Assembly (NCBI GenBank): GCA_001899525.1
Contig: MKVY01000039.1
Span: 75,248 to 122,000 of the forward strand
Direction: 5' to 3'
From: Rhizobiales bacterium 65-9
GTDB lineage: Bacteria; Pseudomonadota; Alphaproteobacteria; Rhizobiales; Beijerinckiaceae
DNA: 46,753 nucleotides
Shown: positions 7,305-15,275 of the stretch, in pieces
Layout: the number at the start of each line of letters is the position of its first letter
Position numbering within the stretch: the first letter of the stretch is position 1
Position numbers and translations under genes: made by a program
The notes under the pieces: model-generated
Database searches by the model: none
The model's input: only the letters and a program-made list of their open reading frames with translations
What the model was told of the DNA's origin: nothing

Positions 7305-9076
7305 GCCTGCCCCGCGTGGCTCATTTCGAGATAGAATTTCTGCATGTCCCACGCGCCGGTGGGGCAGCGCTCGGCGCACATCCCGCAATGCAGGCAGACG
7401 TCTTCGTCCTTCGCCATGATGCGGCCGGTCTTCAGCGTATCCGACACATAGATCGCCTGATCGGGATGGATCGACGGCGCGGTCAGCCTCTGGCGCAGAT
7501 CGCTTTCCTCGCCGTTCGCGGTGAAGGTGATGCAGTCGGTCGGGCAGATGTCGACGCAGGCGTCGCATTCGATGCAGAGAGGCGTGGAGAACACCGTCTG
7601 CGCGTCGCAGTTGAGGCAGCGCTGCGCCTCCGCAAAGGCGAGCTTCGGATCGAAGCCGAGCTCGACCTCGGTGCGAATGTCCTTCAGCGCGATCTCGTTT
7701 GCGAGCGTCGGCACCTTGAAGCGCAGGTCGGGCGCGATCGCGTTGTCATAGGCCCATTCATGGATGCCCATCTTCTGGCTGATGAGGCTCGTCATCGGCG
7801 GCGGGCGCTTCGTCACATCGACGCCCTGGCAATAGGAGTCGATCGAGATGGCGGCCTCATGGCCGTGCGCCACCGCCCAGATGATGTTCTTCGGGCCGAA
7901 CGCCGCGTCGCCGCCGAAGAACACGTTCGGCAGCGTCGACTGGAAGCTCGTCTTGTCCAGAACCGGCAGGCCCCATCGGTCGAACGCGATGCCCGCGTCC
8001 GGCTCGATCCACGGAAAGGCGTTCTCCTGCCCGACGGCGATCAGCACGTCGTCGCAATCCAGCGTGACGTCCGGCTCGCCTGTGGAAACGAGCGTGCGTC
8101 GACCTTTCTCGTCATGATCGGCCCTGACCTTCTCGAAGACCATGCCGACGAGCCGGCCGTTCTCGTGCAGGAATTCCTTCGGCACATGGAAATTGAGGAT
8201 CGGGATGCCTTCATGCATCGCGTCCTCTTTCTCCCAGGGCGACGCTTTCATCTCCTCGAAGCCCGAACGCACCACGACGGTCACGTCGCTTCCGCCGAGC
8301 CGCCGCGACGAGCGGCAGCAATCCATCGCGGTGTTGCCGCCGCCGAGAACGAGCACGCGCTTCCCGATCGACGTCGTATGTCCGAACGACACCGACGACA
8401 GCCAGTCGATGCCGATATGGATGTTCGCCGCAGCCTCCTTGCGGCCGGGGAGGTCGAGATCGCGGCCGCGCGGCGCGCCGGCGCCCACGAACACCGCGTC
8501 ATAGCCTTCCGCGAGCAGCGCCCGCATGCTGTCGACGCGCCGGCCGCCGCGAAAGTCGACGCCGGTCTGCATCACATAGCCGACCTCTTCATCGATGACG
8601 CTGTCGGGCAGGCGGAATTTCGGAATCTGGCTGCGCATCATGCCGCCGGCTCTGGCGTCGCCGTCGAACACCACGACCTCGTAGCCGAGCGGGCTCAGAT
8701 CGCGCGCCACGGTGAGCGAGGCGGGGCCCGCGCCGATGCAGGCGACGCGCTTGCCGTTGCGCTGGTCTGGCGCGCGCGGCATCAGCGCCGCGACGCCGTT
8801 CTTGTAGTCGGCCGCGACCCGTTTCAGCCGGCAGATCGCGACGGGCTCCTCCTCGACGCGCCCGCGCCGGCACGCCGGCTCGCAGGGACGGTCGCAGGTG
8901 CGGCCGAGGATGCCGGGAAAGACGTTCGATTTCCAGTTGATCAGATAGGCGCCGTCATAGTCGCCCGCGGCGATGCGGCGAATATATTCGGGGACTGGAG
9001 TGTGGGCCGGGCAGGCCCATTGGCAATCGACGACCTTGTGGAAGTAACTCGGGTCAGACGTATCCGTCGGCGTCAC
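7286..9076 (-). CDS. GltD-like FAD/NAD(P) oxidoreductase with C-terminal 2x[4Fe-4S] ferredoxin domain
   Basis: 596 residues. The N-terminal helical cluster domain has Cys18, Cys22, Cys61, Cys65 and Cys69, as in GltD-type proteins. The FAD motif is CIGAGPASLTVA, the second dinucleotide motif is VLVLGGGNTAMDCCR, and FFGGDAAFGPKNIIWA closes the flavin fold. The C-terminus carries two full cluster motifs, CIECDACVDICP and CLHCGMCAERCP. It is the first gene of the operon with korA and korB, so it probably moves electrons between NAD(P)H and the oxidoreductase through its own ferredoxin domain. The start is a GTG preceded by GGGAGGAG. The electron donor/acceptor and direction are inferred, not shown. 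Confidence 0.9.
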   Translation of the reverse strand: MTPTDTSDPSYFHKVVDCQWACPAHTPVPEYIRRIAAGDYDGAYLINWKSNVFPGILGRTCDRPCEPACRRGRVEEEPVAICRLKRVAADYKNGVAALMPRAPDQRNGKRVACIGAGPASLTVARDLSPLGYEVVVFDGDARAGGMMRSQIPKFRLPDSVIDEEVGYVMQTGVDFRGGRRVDSMRALLAEGYDAVFVGAGAPRGRDLDLPGRKEAAANIHIGIDWLSSVSFGHTTSIGKRVLVLGGGNTAMDCCRSSRRLGGSDVTVVVRSGFEEMKASPWEKEDAMHEGIPILNFHVPKEFLHENGRLVGMVFEKVRADHDEKGRRTLVSTGEPDVTLDCDDVLIAVGQENAFPWIEPDAGIAFDRWGLPVLDKTSFQSTLPNVFFGGDAAFGPKNIIWAVAHGHEAAISIDSYCQGVDVTKRPPPMTSLISQKMGIHEWAYDNAIAPDLRFKVPTLANEIALKDIRTEVELGFDPKLAFAEAQRCLNCDAQTVFSTPLCIECDACVDICPTDCITFTANGEESDLRQRLTAPSIHPDQAIYVSDTLKTGRIMAKDEDVCLHCGMCAERCPTGAWDMQKFYLEMSHAGQACRSRA

Positions 9077-9270
9077 TCACTCCTCCCTGGAGGTGTTGAC
9101 GAACCATCCCGATCGCGCCCGCATACGGATTGGGACGGCGACGGCGCGCGCCGGGCTTCATCGCCGGATGGCTCCCGACGACGCGCTGTCTTTCTTTAGT
9201 CTGACTTTAAATTGCGGCGATGTCGATTGCGGCGCTTCACTTTTTCGTCATCGTGACGCGCAAAGGCGCG

Positions 9271-9296
9271 AAAAGGCCGGCCTTTTGGGGCCGGCC
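9271..9296 (-). terminator. Rho-independent terminator of the JmjC-like gene
   Basis: Read on the minus strand, GGCCGGCC (9289-9296), a six-base loop and GGCCGGCC (9275-9282) form an 8-bp GC stem followed immediately by TTTT. It lies about 55 bp past the stop at 9350. A second hairpin lies between it and the gene. Confidence 0.7.
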
Positions 9297-9306
9297 GAAA
9301 ATGGAA

Positions 9307-9334
9307 GCGGCGCAGCATTGTTCTGCTGCGCCGC
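9307..9334. terminator. GC-rich hairpin after the JmjC-like gene
   Basis: GCGGCGCAGCA (9307-9317) and TGCTGCGCCGC (9324-9334) form a perfect 11-bp stem with a six-base loop. It sits 15 bp past the stop of the minus-strand gene at 9350. It has no clean T-run (TTCCATTTT follows on the minus strand), so it is probably an mRNA 3' stabiliser or the first part of a tandem terminator with 9271-9296. Confidence 0.55.
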
Positions 9335-9349
9335 AATATTGATGACGGA

Positions 9350-10285
9350 TCACGCCGCCGGAAGATCGACGATCGCGCCCGGACGCGAGGGGTCGAGCCT
9401 AAAGCTTGGCTTGCGCCTCGCCTTGTTCTCGCGCTTCACCATTGTCGTGTTGCGCAGCGCGCGTTGCAGGACGGCCTTGGTCCAGAATGACGGGCCGCTG
9501 ATCTCGCGGCTCTTCGGCGTCACGCCGAGCTTCGTGCGCATGATGCCGTTCGCCACCGTCACCATATGGGTGCGGCGAATCTCGTCGGTGAAATATTCGA
9601 GCGTCATCGACACGTTGAGGCAGTCATGATTGTCGACGCGGTGCGGCGCGTTGAGCGGCCAGTGCAGCATCTGGCCGGGCTCGATGTCGAAGACGTCGGC
9701 GTAGTCGTCGTACCAGGGTTCATAGGGCATGTTCATCTCGACGCCGGAGAGGGCGATGCCTTCGACATGCTCGGGCCGCAGGAACGGCTTCACGGCCGGA
9801 TAGACATAGACCCGCTTGGAGCCCCTGATCTGCCACAGCGACTGGCCGGGCAGGTCCGAGTGATAGACCGTGCGCGAATTCGGCGACGACACGAGGATGC
9901 CCATGGTGCGCGACAGCGTGCGGAAGCCCGGGATGCGCGCCTCGAACTCGGTGAAGATCTCGTCGAGCAGGGCGGCGTAGCGCTTGTCCACGGCGGGCGC
10001 GTTGCGCAGGTTTATCCAGACCCGGCTCCTGCTCACCGCGTCAATCACGTCGCGCCCGGAAAGGCCGCTGATCTCGCCCTCGCGCCAGTCGCTGCGGGCG
10101 CGGCCCTGCGCGCCCCATTCGACCAGGCTGTAATGCTCGCGCGGATAGCGCTCGATCAATTCGCCGAGCGCCTCGTTGCTGAACAGCTCATGCTGGTGCA
10201 GCCGGTGCGCCAGGCATTGCGGCGTCTCGCCCCACAGATCGCCGTTCTGAGACTTCCATTCAGTCATGATCGGGTTCTGCGGCAT
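9350..10285 (-). CDS. JmjC/cupin-fold Fe(II)/2-oxoglutarate-type oxygenase-like protein
   Basis: A 311-residue protein with the core of a JmjC/cupin-like oxygenase. The iron ligands are probably His142 and Asp144 (YHSDLPGQSLWQIRGSKRV) and His215 (HWPLNAPHRV), an HxD...H triad. The QIRGSKRVYVYP strand is typical of the JmjC/FIH-like fold. The start at 10285 is supported by AAAGGAC about eight bases upstream; an internal Met at 10267 lacks one. The gene is alone, divergent from rpsA, and ends in hairpins at 9271-9334. The substrate is unknown: relatives hydroxylate proteins or small molecules, and nothing nearby narrows this. Confidence 0.75.
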   Translation of the reverse strand: MPQNPIMTEWKSQNGDLWGETPQCLAHRLHQHELFSNEALGELIERYPREHYSLVEWGAQGRARSDWREGEISGLSGRDVIDAVSRSRVWINLRNAPAVDKRYAALLDEIFTEFEARIPGFRTLSRTMGILVSSPNSRTVYHSDLPGQSLWQIRGSKRVYVYPAVKPFLRPEHVEGIALSGVEMNMPYEPWYDDYADVFDIEPGQMLHWPLNAPHRVDNHDCLNVSMTLEYFTDEIRRTHMVTVANGIMRTKLGVTPKSREISGPSFWTKAVLQRALRNTTMVKRENKARRKPSFRLDPSRPGAIVDLPAA

Positions 10286-10504
10286 CGGTCCGTCCTTTGG
10301 CGAAGGGACGGCGGGCCGTCCCGGAATGGGGCAGTCCCGGCCGCATCTGACCCGTTTGGAGCCGGCGGCGGCCGCGACGCCCGGACGGCGGCAAGGCGCA
10401 TGCCGGTTTCCTGGCAACCGTTCGACGGGCGTTTGACGAAGACCATGCGTCCGTCCGTCCATCCGCCCCCGCCCCCGCCCCCGCCATCGGGCGAGGGTCG
10501 GGCC

Positions 10505-10530
10505 GGTCTGAGGCGCGGGTCTGAGGCGCG
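10505..10530. repeat. 13-bp tandem direct repeat, two copies
   Basis: GGTCTGAGGCGCG occurs at 10505-10517 and exactly again at 10518-10530, just upstream of the candidate rpsA promoter. A third partial, degenerate copy may follow. It could be a slippage product or a binding site pair. Confidence 0.7.
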
Positions 10531-10547
10531 TCCGAGGGCCTTCGCGC

Positions 10548-10576
10548 TTGCCCGCCGCCGCCGCTTCCCCTATATG
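10548..10576 (+). promoter_or_regulatory. Candidate sigma-70 promoter for rpsA
   Basis: TTGCCC (10548-10553) and TATATG (10571-10576) are separated by exactly 17 bp. Each matches the consensus at four of six positions, which stands out in this GC-rich intergenic region. The implied leader before the rpsA start at 10782 would be about 200 nt, long enough for the translational autoregulation known for S1 mRNAs. Confidence 0.35.
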
Positions 10577-10781
10577 CCGGCCGTCGCGTCCGGCGGCTTT
10601 CCACGGGGAAGCAAATCCAAACCGGGCGGACGATCACGCATCCCTGATCCGCCGGTCGAAGCGCCGGCGTCGCCTATAGAAGGGCGATGAGCCCCGCGGT
10701 TCGCCGCCGCAGGGCGCGGCGGCCGTGGGATGAACCGCAGCACGAGCCCCGGCGCCGCCCAACAGGCGAACAGGAATTTAT

Positions 10782-12485
10782 ATGTCCACCTCTTCCAACG
10801 CCTCGCCGTCGCGCGAGGATTTCGCCGCGTTGCTCGCGGAAAGCTTTGAATCGCACGACACCCAGGAAGGCTCCGTCATCAAGGGCAAGGTCGTCGCGAT
10901 CGACAAGGACATGGCCGTCATCGATGTCGGCCTGAAGACCGAGGGGCGCGTCGCGCTCCGCGAATTCACCGGCCCCGGCCGCGACCAGACGATCAATGTC
11001 GGCGACACCGTCGAGGTCTATCTGGAGCGCGTCGAGAACGCGCTCGGCGAGGCCGTCATCTCGCGCGACAAGGCGCGCCGCGAGGAAAGCTGGGTCAAGC
11101 TCGAGAAGAGCTACGAGTCCGGCGAGAAGGTCATGGGAACGATCTTCAACCAGGTGAAGGGCGGCTACACCGTCGATCTCGACGGCGCCACCGCGTTCCT
11201 GCCGCGCAGCCAGGTCGACATCCGCCCCGTGCGCGACGTCGGGCCGCTGATGAACCAGGCCCAGCCCTTCCAGATCCTCAAGATGGATCGTCGCCGCGGC
11301 AACATCGTCGTCTCGCGCCGCACGGTCCTTGAAGAGACCCGCGCCGAGGCGCGCTCCGAGCTCGTCGCCAACCTCGAAGAGGGTCAGGTGATCGACGGCG
11401 TGGTGAAGAACATCACCGAATACGGCGCCTTCGTCGATCTCGGCGGCATCGACGGCCTGCTGCATGTCACCGACATGGCGTGGCGCCGCGTCAACCATCC
11501 GTCCGAGGTCGTGAACATCGGCCAGACGATCAAGGTCAAGATCATCAAGATCAACCACGAGACGCACCGCATCTCGCTCGGCGTGAAGCAGCTCCAGGGC
11601 GATCCCTGGCAGGGCATCGAGGAGCGTTATCCGGTCGGCGCCAAGCTCAAGGGCCGCGTCACCAACATCACCGACTACGGCGCCTTCGTGGAGCTTGAGC
11701 CGGGCATCGAGGGCCTGATCCACGTCTCCGAGATGAGCTGGACCAAGAAGAACGTCCATCCCGGCAAGATCATCTCCACCTCCCAGGAGGTCGAGGTCGC
11801 CGTGCTCGAGGTGGATGCGGTCAAGCGCCGCATCTCGCTCGGCCTCAAGCAGACCCTGCGCAATCCGTGGGAGGTCTTCGCCGAGGAGCACCCCTCGGGT
11901 TCGGTGGTCGAGGGCGAGGTCAAGAACAAGACCGAGTTCGGCCTCTTCGTCGGTCTCGACGGCGACGTCGACGGCATGGTCCATCTGTCGGATCTCGACT
12001 GGAACCGTCCCGGCGAGCAGGTCATCGAGGAGTTCAAGAAGGGCGACATCGTCAAGGCGGTGGTGCTCGACGTGGACGTCGAGAAGGAGCGGATTTCGCT
12101 CGGCATCAAGCAGCTCGGCGGCGATCCGTTCGCGGCCGCGGGCGAACTCCGCAAGGGTCAGATCGTCACCTGCGAGATCACCGAGGTGAAGGATTCCGGC
12201 CTCGAGGTGAAGCTCGTCGGCTCCGACATGACCTCCTTCATCCGCCGCGCCGAACTCGCGCGCGACCGCGCCGACCAGAGGCCGGAGCGTTTCGCGGTCG
12301 GCGAGAAGGTCGACGTCCGCGTCACGCAGTTCGACCGCAAGGCGCGCCGCGTCTCGGTGTCGATCAAGGCGCTCGAGATGCAGGAAGAGCAGGAGGCGAT
12401 CGCGAACTACGGCTCGCAGGACAGCGGCGCTTCGCTCGGCGACATTCTCGGCGCCGCGCTCAAGAAGGCCGAAACCAAGAAGTAA
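10782..12485 (+). CDS. rpsA: 30S ribosomal protein S1
   Basis: A 567-residue protein with six S1 RNA-binding repeats, at roughly 30-96, 115-180, 200-268, 285-355, 372-442 and 459-528. Repeats 3-6 are clearest (VVKNITEYGAFVDLGGIDGL, VTNITDYGAFVELEPGIEGL and similar, each followed by ISLGxKQ). S1 binds mRNA and helps the 30S subunit load leaders with weak structure or weak ribosome sites. The start ATG has AGGA seven bases upstream. In many alphaproteobacteria cmk lies directly upstream, but here a JmjC-like gene does. It is followed by a strong terminator at 12531. Confidence 0.98.
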   Translation: MSTSSNASPSREDFAALLAESFESHDTQEGSVIKGKVVAIDKDMAVIDVGLKTEGRVALREFTGPGRDQTINVGDTVEVYLERVENALGEAVISRDKARREESWVKLEKSYESGEKVMGTIFNQVKGGYTVDLDGATAFLPRSQVDIRPVRDVGPLMNQAQPFQILKMDRRRGNIVVSRRTVLEETRAEARSELVANLEEGQVIDGVVKNITEYGAFVDLGGIDGLLHVTDMAWRRVNHPSEVVNIGQTIKVKIIKINHETHRISLGVKQLQGDPWQGIEERYPVGAKLKGRVTNITDYGAFVELEPGIEGLIHVSEMSWTKKNVHPGKIISTSQEVEVAVLEVDAVKRRISLGLKQTLRNPWEVFAEEHPSGSVVEGEVKNKTEFGLFVGLDGDVDGMVHLSDLDWNRPGEQVIEEFKKGDIVKAVVLDVDVEKERISLGIKQLGGDPFAAAGELRKGQIVTCEITEVKDSGLEVKLVGSDMTSFIRRAELARDRADQRPERFAVGEKVDVRVTQFDRKARRVSVSIKALEMQEEQEAIANYGSQDSGASLGDILGAALKKAETKK

Positions 12486-12530
12486 GCGCGATCCGTCGCG
12501 CCGCTGCGGCGGCGCGACGTCGTCCGCACA

Positions 12531-12560
12531 GCCCGCGCCGGTCTCCGGCGCGGGCTTTTT
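12531..12560 (+). terminator. Rho-independent terminator after rpsA
   Basis: GCCCGCGCCGG (12531-12541), loop TCT and CCGGCGCGGGC (12545-12555) form a perfect 11-bp stem followed by TTTTT. This separates rpsA from the sppA-ihfB unit. Confidence 0.92.
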
Positions 12561-12657
12561 CATGGCGCTCGTTCATGGCTCTCGGGCGGTGATGGGCCGC
12601 AGGTGACGCGGCCGTCGCGCCCCGTTAGAACGGCGTCGCCCGCGTCCGCGCGAAGGG

Positions 12658-13632
12658 ATGATGGAACCCATGAGCATGACCGCCGACACGATCATCGACC
12701 GCCGGCGCCTGCGCCGTTCGCTGACGCTGTGGCGCGTGCTGGCGGTGCTCGCGGCGATGATCGCGGTCGGCGTCGGCGCCTACGCCTTCATGCGCCGGGG
12801 CGTCGCGACGGGGGCGAACCACATCGCGCGCGTCACCATCTCGGGTTTCATATCCGGCGATCGCCAGACGCTGCGGATGCTCGACGACATCGAGAAATCC
12901 GCGGCGAGCGCGGTGATCCTGACGATCGACAGCCCGGGCGGCACGGCCGCCGGCGCCGAGGCGCTGCACGACAAGCTGCGCGAGCTCGCCGCCAAGAAGC
13001 CGACCGTCGCCGTGGTGCAGACCATCGCAGCGTCGGGCGGCTATATCGCCGCCATCGCCGCCGACAGGATTTTCGCGCGCCAGAATTCGTTCGTCGGATC
13101 GATCGGCGTCATCATCCAGTATCCGGACGTCTCGAAGCTGCTCGACACGGTCGGCGTCAAGGTCGAGGAGGTGAAGTCCTCGCCGCTCAAGGCGGCCCCG
13201 AGCGGAACCTCGCCGACCTCGCCGGAGGCGCGCGCCGCGCTGCAGTCGCTGATTTCGGATTCCTACGCCTGGTTCAAGGATCTCGTGCGCGAGCGCCGCG
13301 GCTATGACGACGCGGCTCTGGCGGTCGTCTCCGACGGTCGCGTCTTCACGGGCCGTCAGGCGCTGGCGAACAGGCTGGTGGATTCTCTCGGCGGCGAGAA
13401 GGACGCGATCGATTGGCTCGTCGCCAATCGCAATATCGACAAGGACCTGCGCGTCCGCGACTGGCGTCCGCGCCGCGAGGGCGCGTTCGATTTTCTGACG
13501 ACGGGCGCGCGGCTGCTGCGCTTCGTCGGGCTTGACGGCGCGGCCGCCCTTCTGGATCAGGCGGGACTCTATGCCGGGCCGTCGGCCGGAGGCGGGCTGC
13601 TTGCTCTCTGGCGGCCCGCCGTGGAACAGTGA
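12658..13632 (+). CDS. sppA: Signal peptide peptidase SppA, short (36K-type) form
   Basis: A 324-residue membrane-anchored serine protease of family S49 that degrades cleaved signal peptides. There is one N-terminal transmembrane segment ([20 protein letters not shown], about residues 25-44). The Ser-Lys dyad is Ser126 in [11 protein letters not shown] and Lys178 in [21 protein letters not shown]-like sequence ([15 protein letters not shown]) forms the oxyanion region. Several ATGs (12658, 12661, 12670, 12676) compete; the ribosome site GAAGGG is placed too close for the first, so translation may start at 12661 or 12670. ihfB follows closely, and sppA-ihfB is a common pairing. Confidence 0.93.
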   Translation: MMEPMSMTADTIIDRRRLRRSLTLWRVLAVLAAMIAVGVGAYAFMRRGVATGANHIARVTISGFISGDRQTLRMLDDIEKSAASAVILTIDSPGGTAAGAEALHDKLRELAAKKPTVAVVQTIAASGGYIAAIAADRIFARQNSFVGSIGVIIQYPDVSKLLDTVGVKVEEVKSSPLKAAPSGTSPTSPEARAALQSLISDSYAWFKDLVRERRGYDDAALAVVSDGRVFTGRQALANRLVDSLGGEKDAIDWLVANRNIDKDLRVRDWRPRREGAFDFLTTGARLLRFVGLDGAAALLDQAGLYAGPSAGGGLLALWRPAVEQ

Positions 13633-13655
13633 GCGCGATTCCGGGAGCTGACGCG

Positions 13656-13943
13656 ATGATAAAGTCCGAACTCGTGCTGAAGCTGGCGGAGCGCAATCCG
13701 CATCTCTACCAGCGCGATATCGAGAATGTCGTGAACACGATTCTGGACGAGATCATGGAAGCGCTGAAGCGCGGCGATCGCGTCGAGCTGCGCGGCTTCG
13801 GCGCCTTCGCGGCCAAGCGCCGCGACGCGCGCGTCGGGCGCAATCCGCGCACCGGCGCGAAGGTCGAGGTGTCGCAGAAGCTCGCCCCGCAGTTCCGCGC
13901 CGGCAAGGAAATGCGCTACCGCCTCAACCCGAACGGCGCCTGA
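13656..13943 (+). CDS. ihfB: Integration host factor subunit beta
   Basis: A 95-residue DNA-bending protein of the HU/IHF family that pairs with IhfA. It starts [20 protein letters not shown] and contains the beta-arm signature [19 protein letters not shown] with the conserved RNPRTG tip and a [15 protein letters not shown] end. The ATG at 13656 has GGGAG eight bases upstream; the open frame extends 27 bp further but without support. It overlaps nothing, and the gap to the LapA-type gene is 8 bp, suggesting one transcript. Confidence 0.96.
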   Translation: MIKSELVLKLAERNPHLYQRDIENVVNTILDEIMEALKRGDRVELRGFGAFAAKRRDARVGRNPRTGAKVEVSQKLAPQFRAGKEMRYRLNPNGA

Positions 13944-13951
13944 TCCGCGGC

Positions 13952-14287
13952 ATGGCGAAGATTCGCCTCATCCTGAAATGGATTCTGATCGCGCCCTTGG
14001 CCGCGATCGTCATCCTGTTCTCCATCGCCAACCGCGCGCCCGTGGCGGTCTCGTTCGATCCGGTTTCGCGCGACGCGCCGGCCTATGTCGCGACGCTGCC
14101 GCTTTATCTCGTGGTGCTTGCGGCGATCGGGCTTGGCGTGATCGTGGGCGGCCTCGGCGCCTGGTTCGCCCAGGGCCGTCACCGCAAGGCGGAGCGCCGC
14201 CTGCGCCGCGAAGCGCAGACGCTGCGCGCCGACGTCGAGCGCTACAAGAACTCGCTCGCTGCGCGTCCGCCCTTGCCGTCCCCCTGA
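13952..14287 (+). CDS. LapA-domain (DUF1049) small membrane protein
   Basis: A 111-residue protein with two transmembrane segments (ILIAPLAAIVILFSIANRAPV and LPLYLVVLAAIGLGVIVGGLGAWF), a short loop with VSFDPV, and a cytoplasmic coiled tail (RHRKAERRLRREAQTLRADVERYKN, cited in part). This layout is the LipopolysaccharideA/LapA DUF1049 family; E. coli LapA works with LapB in LPS assembly control. No LapB-like gene follows here. It directly follows ihfB, as in many alphaproteobacteria. Confidence 0.85.
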   Translation: MAKIRLILKWILIAPLAAIVILFSIANRAPVAVSFDPVSRDAPAYVATLPLYLVVLAAIGLGVIVGGLGAWFAQGRHRKAERRLRREAQTLRADVERYKNSLAARPPLPSP

Positions 14288-14300
14288 GAGGCGACGCCGG

Positions 14301-15275
14301 ATGAAGATCATCGACGCCGCAGCCGTGGATGCGGCCCTGACGCCGCAGGCGATGACCGACGCCATCGGCGCGGCTTTCGCGAGCGATCTCGTCGCGCCGG
14401 AGCGGCATCACCATCATATCGCGCGCGACGGCGCCGACGCGGCCGCGCTGCTCATGCCGGCCTGGACCGCGAGCGGCGGGAAGCCCGCCTATCTGGGCGT
14501 CAAGATCGTGTCGGTGTTCCCCGGCAACGCGACGCGCGGCCTGCCCAGCGTGCAGGGCTCCTACATTCTGAACGATGGCGAAACCGGCGCGCCGCTCGCG
14601 GTCATCGACGGGGCGCGGCTCACTTTGCATCGCACCGCCGCCGCCTCGGCCTATGCGGCGCGCCATCTCGCGCGCCATGACGCGCGGCTGATGGTGATGG
14701 TCGGTTCAGGCGCGCTGAGCACGTTCCTGATCCGCGCCCACTGCGCCGCGCGCCCATCGATCCGGCATGTCTATATCTGGAACAGGAACGTCCATCGCGC
14801 CGTCGAGACGGCCGCCGCGCTCGATCGCGATCCGCTTCTCGCGAATGTCGCGGTCGACGCCGGCGACGCGCTGGAGACCGCCGTGCGGGAGGCCGATCTC
14901 ATCTCCTGCGCGACCATGGCGAGCGCCCCCCTGGTGCGCGGCGCCTGGCTCAAGGAAGGCGCGCACCTCGACCTCGTCGGCGGATACAGCATGGCGACGC
15001 GCGAGGCCGACGACGAGGCGCTGGCGCGCGCCAGCGTGTTCATCGACACGCCCGCCTGTCTGAAGGAGGGCGGCGACGTCGCCATCGCCGTCAGGAGCGG
15101 CGCCTTCTCCGCGGATCGCGTGCGCGGCGATCTGCGCGCGCTCGCGACGGGCGCGCACAAGGGCCGCGCGAGCGACCGCGAGATCACGCTGTTCAAATCG
15201 ATCGGCGCGTCGGTCGAGGATCTCGCGGCGGCCATGCTGGTCTGGAAAAGCGCCGGCGCCGGTTCGCCGCCGTGA
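14301..15275 (+). CDS. Ornithine cyclodeaminase / mu-crystallin family protein
   Basis: A 324-residue NAD(P)-dependent protein. The N-terminal dimerisation domain holds GGKPAYLGVKIVSVFPGN and LPSVQGSYIL. A Rossmann domain follows with MVMVGSGALSTFLIRAHC (an unusual GSGALS in place of the common GAGAQA), then SCATMASAPLVRGAWLKEG and DLVGGYSMATREADD with the expected acidic residues. Family members deaminate ornithine, reduce cyclic imines or make other amino acids, so the substrate is open. It overlaps the following alpha/beta hydrolase by four bases (GTGA), so the two are coupled and may act on one compound. Confidence 0.85.
   Translation: MKIIDAAAVDAALTPQAMTDAIGAAFASDLVAPERHHHHIARDGADAAALLMPAWTASGGKPAYLGVKIVSVFPGNATRGLPSVQGSYILNDGETGAPLAVIDGARLTLHRTAAASAYAARHLARHDARLMVMVGSGALSTFLIRAHCAARPSIRHVYIWNRNVHRAVETAAALDRDPLLANVAVDAGDALETAVREADLISCATMASAPLVRGAWLKEGAHLDLVGGYSMATREADDEALARASVFIDTPACLKEGGDVAIAVRSGAFSADRVRGDLRALATGAHKGRASDREITLFKSIGASVEDLAAAMLVWKSAGAGSPP

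Larger units (their letters stand above)
10286..10781. other. 496-bp divergent intergenic region with simple repeats
   Basis: This region separates the JmjC-like gene (minus) from rpsA (plus). It contains GCCCCC three times in a row (10465-10482), a CGTC-type short run just before it, and a 13-bp tandem repeat GGTCTGAGGCGCG twice (10505-10530). A candidate rpsA promoter is at 10548-10576, leaving a leader of roughly 200 nt. I see no convincing gene. Open frames here are GC-biased shadows without ribosome sites. Confidence 0.6.

Noticed and set aside
7316-9199. A 627-codon plus-strand frame opposite the GltD-like gene
   Set aside because: The real gene on the minus strand has intact FAD, NAD(P) and ferredoxin motifs; the plus frame is Arg/His-rich shadow.
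10674-12563. A 629-codon frame on the minus strand across rpsA
   Set aside because: Low-complexity Asp/Leu/Ala-rich shadow of the six S1 repeats; no ribosome site or family match.
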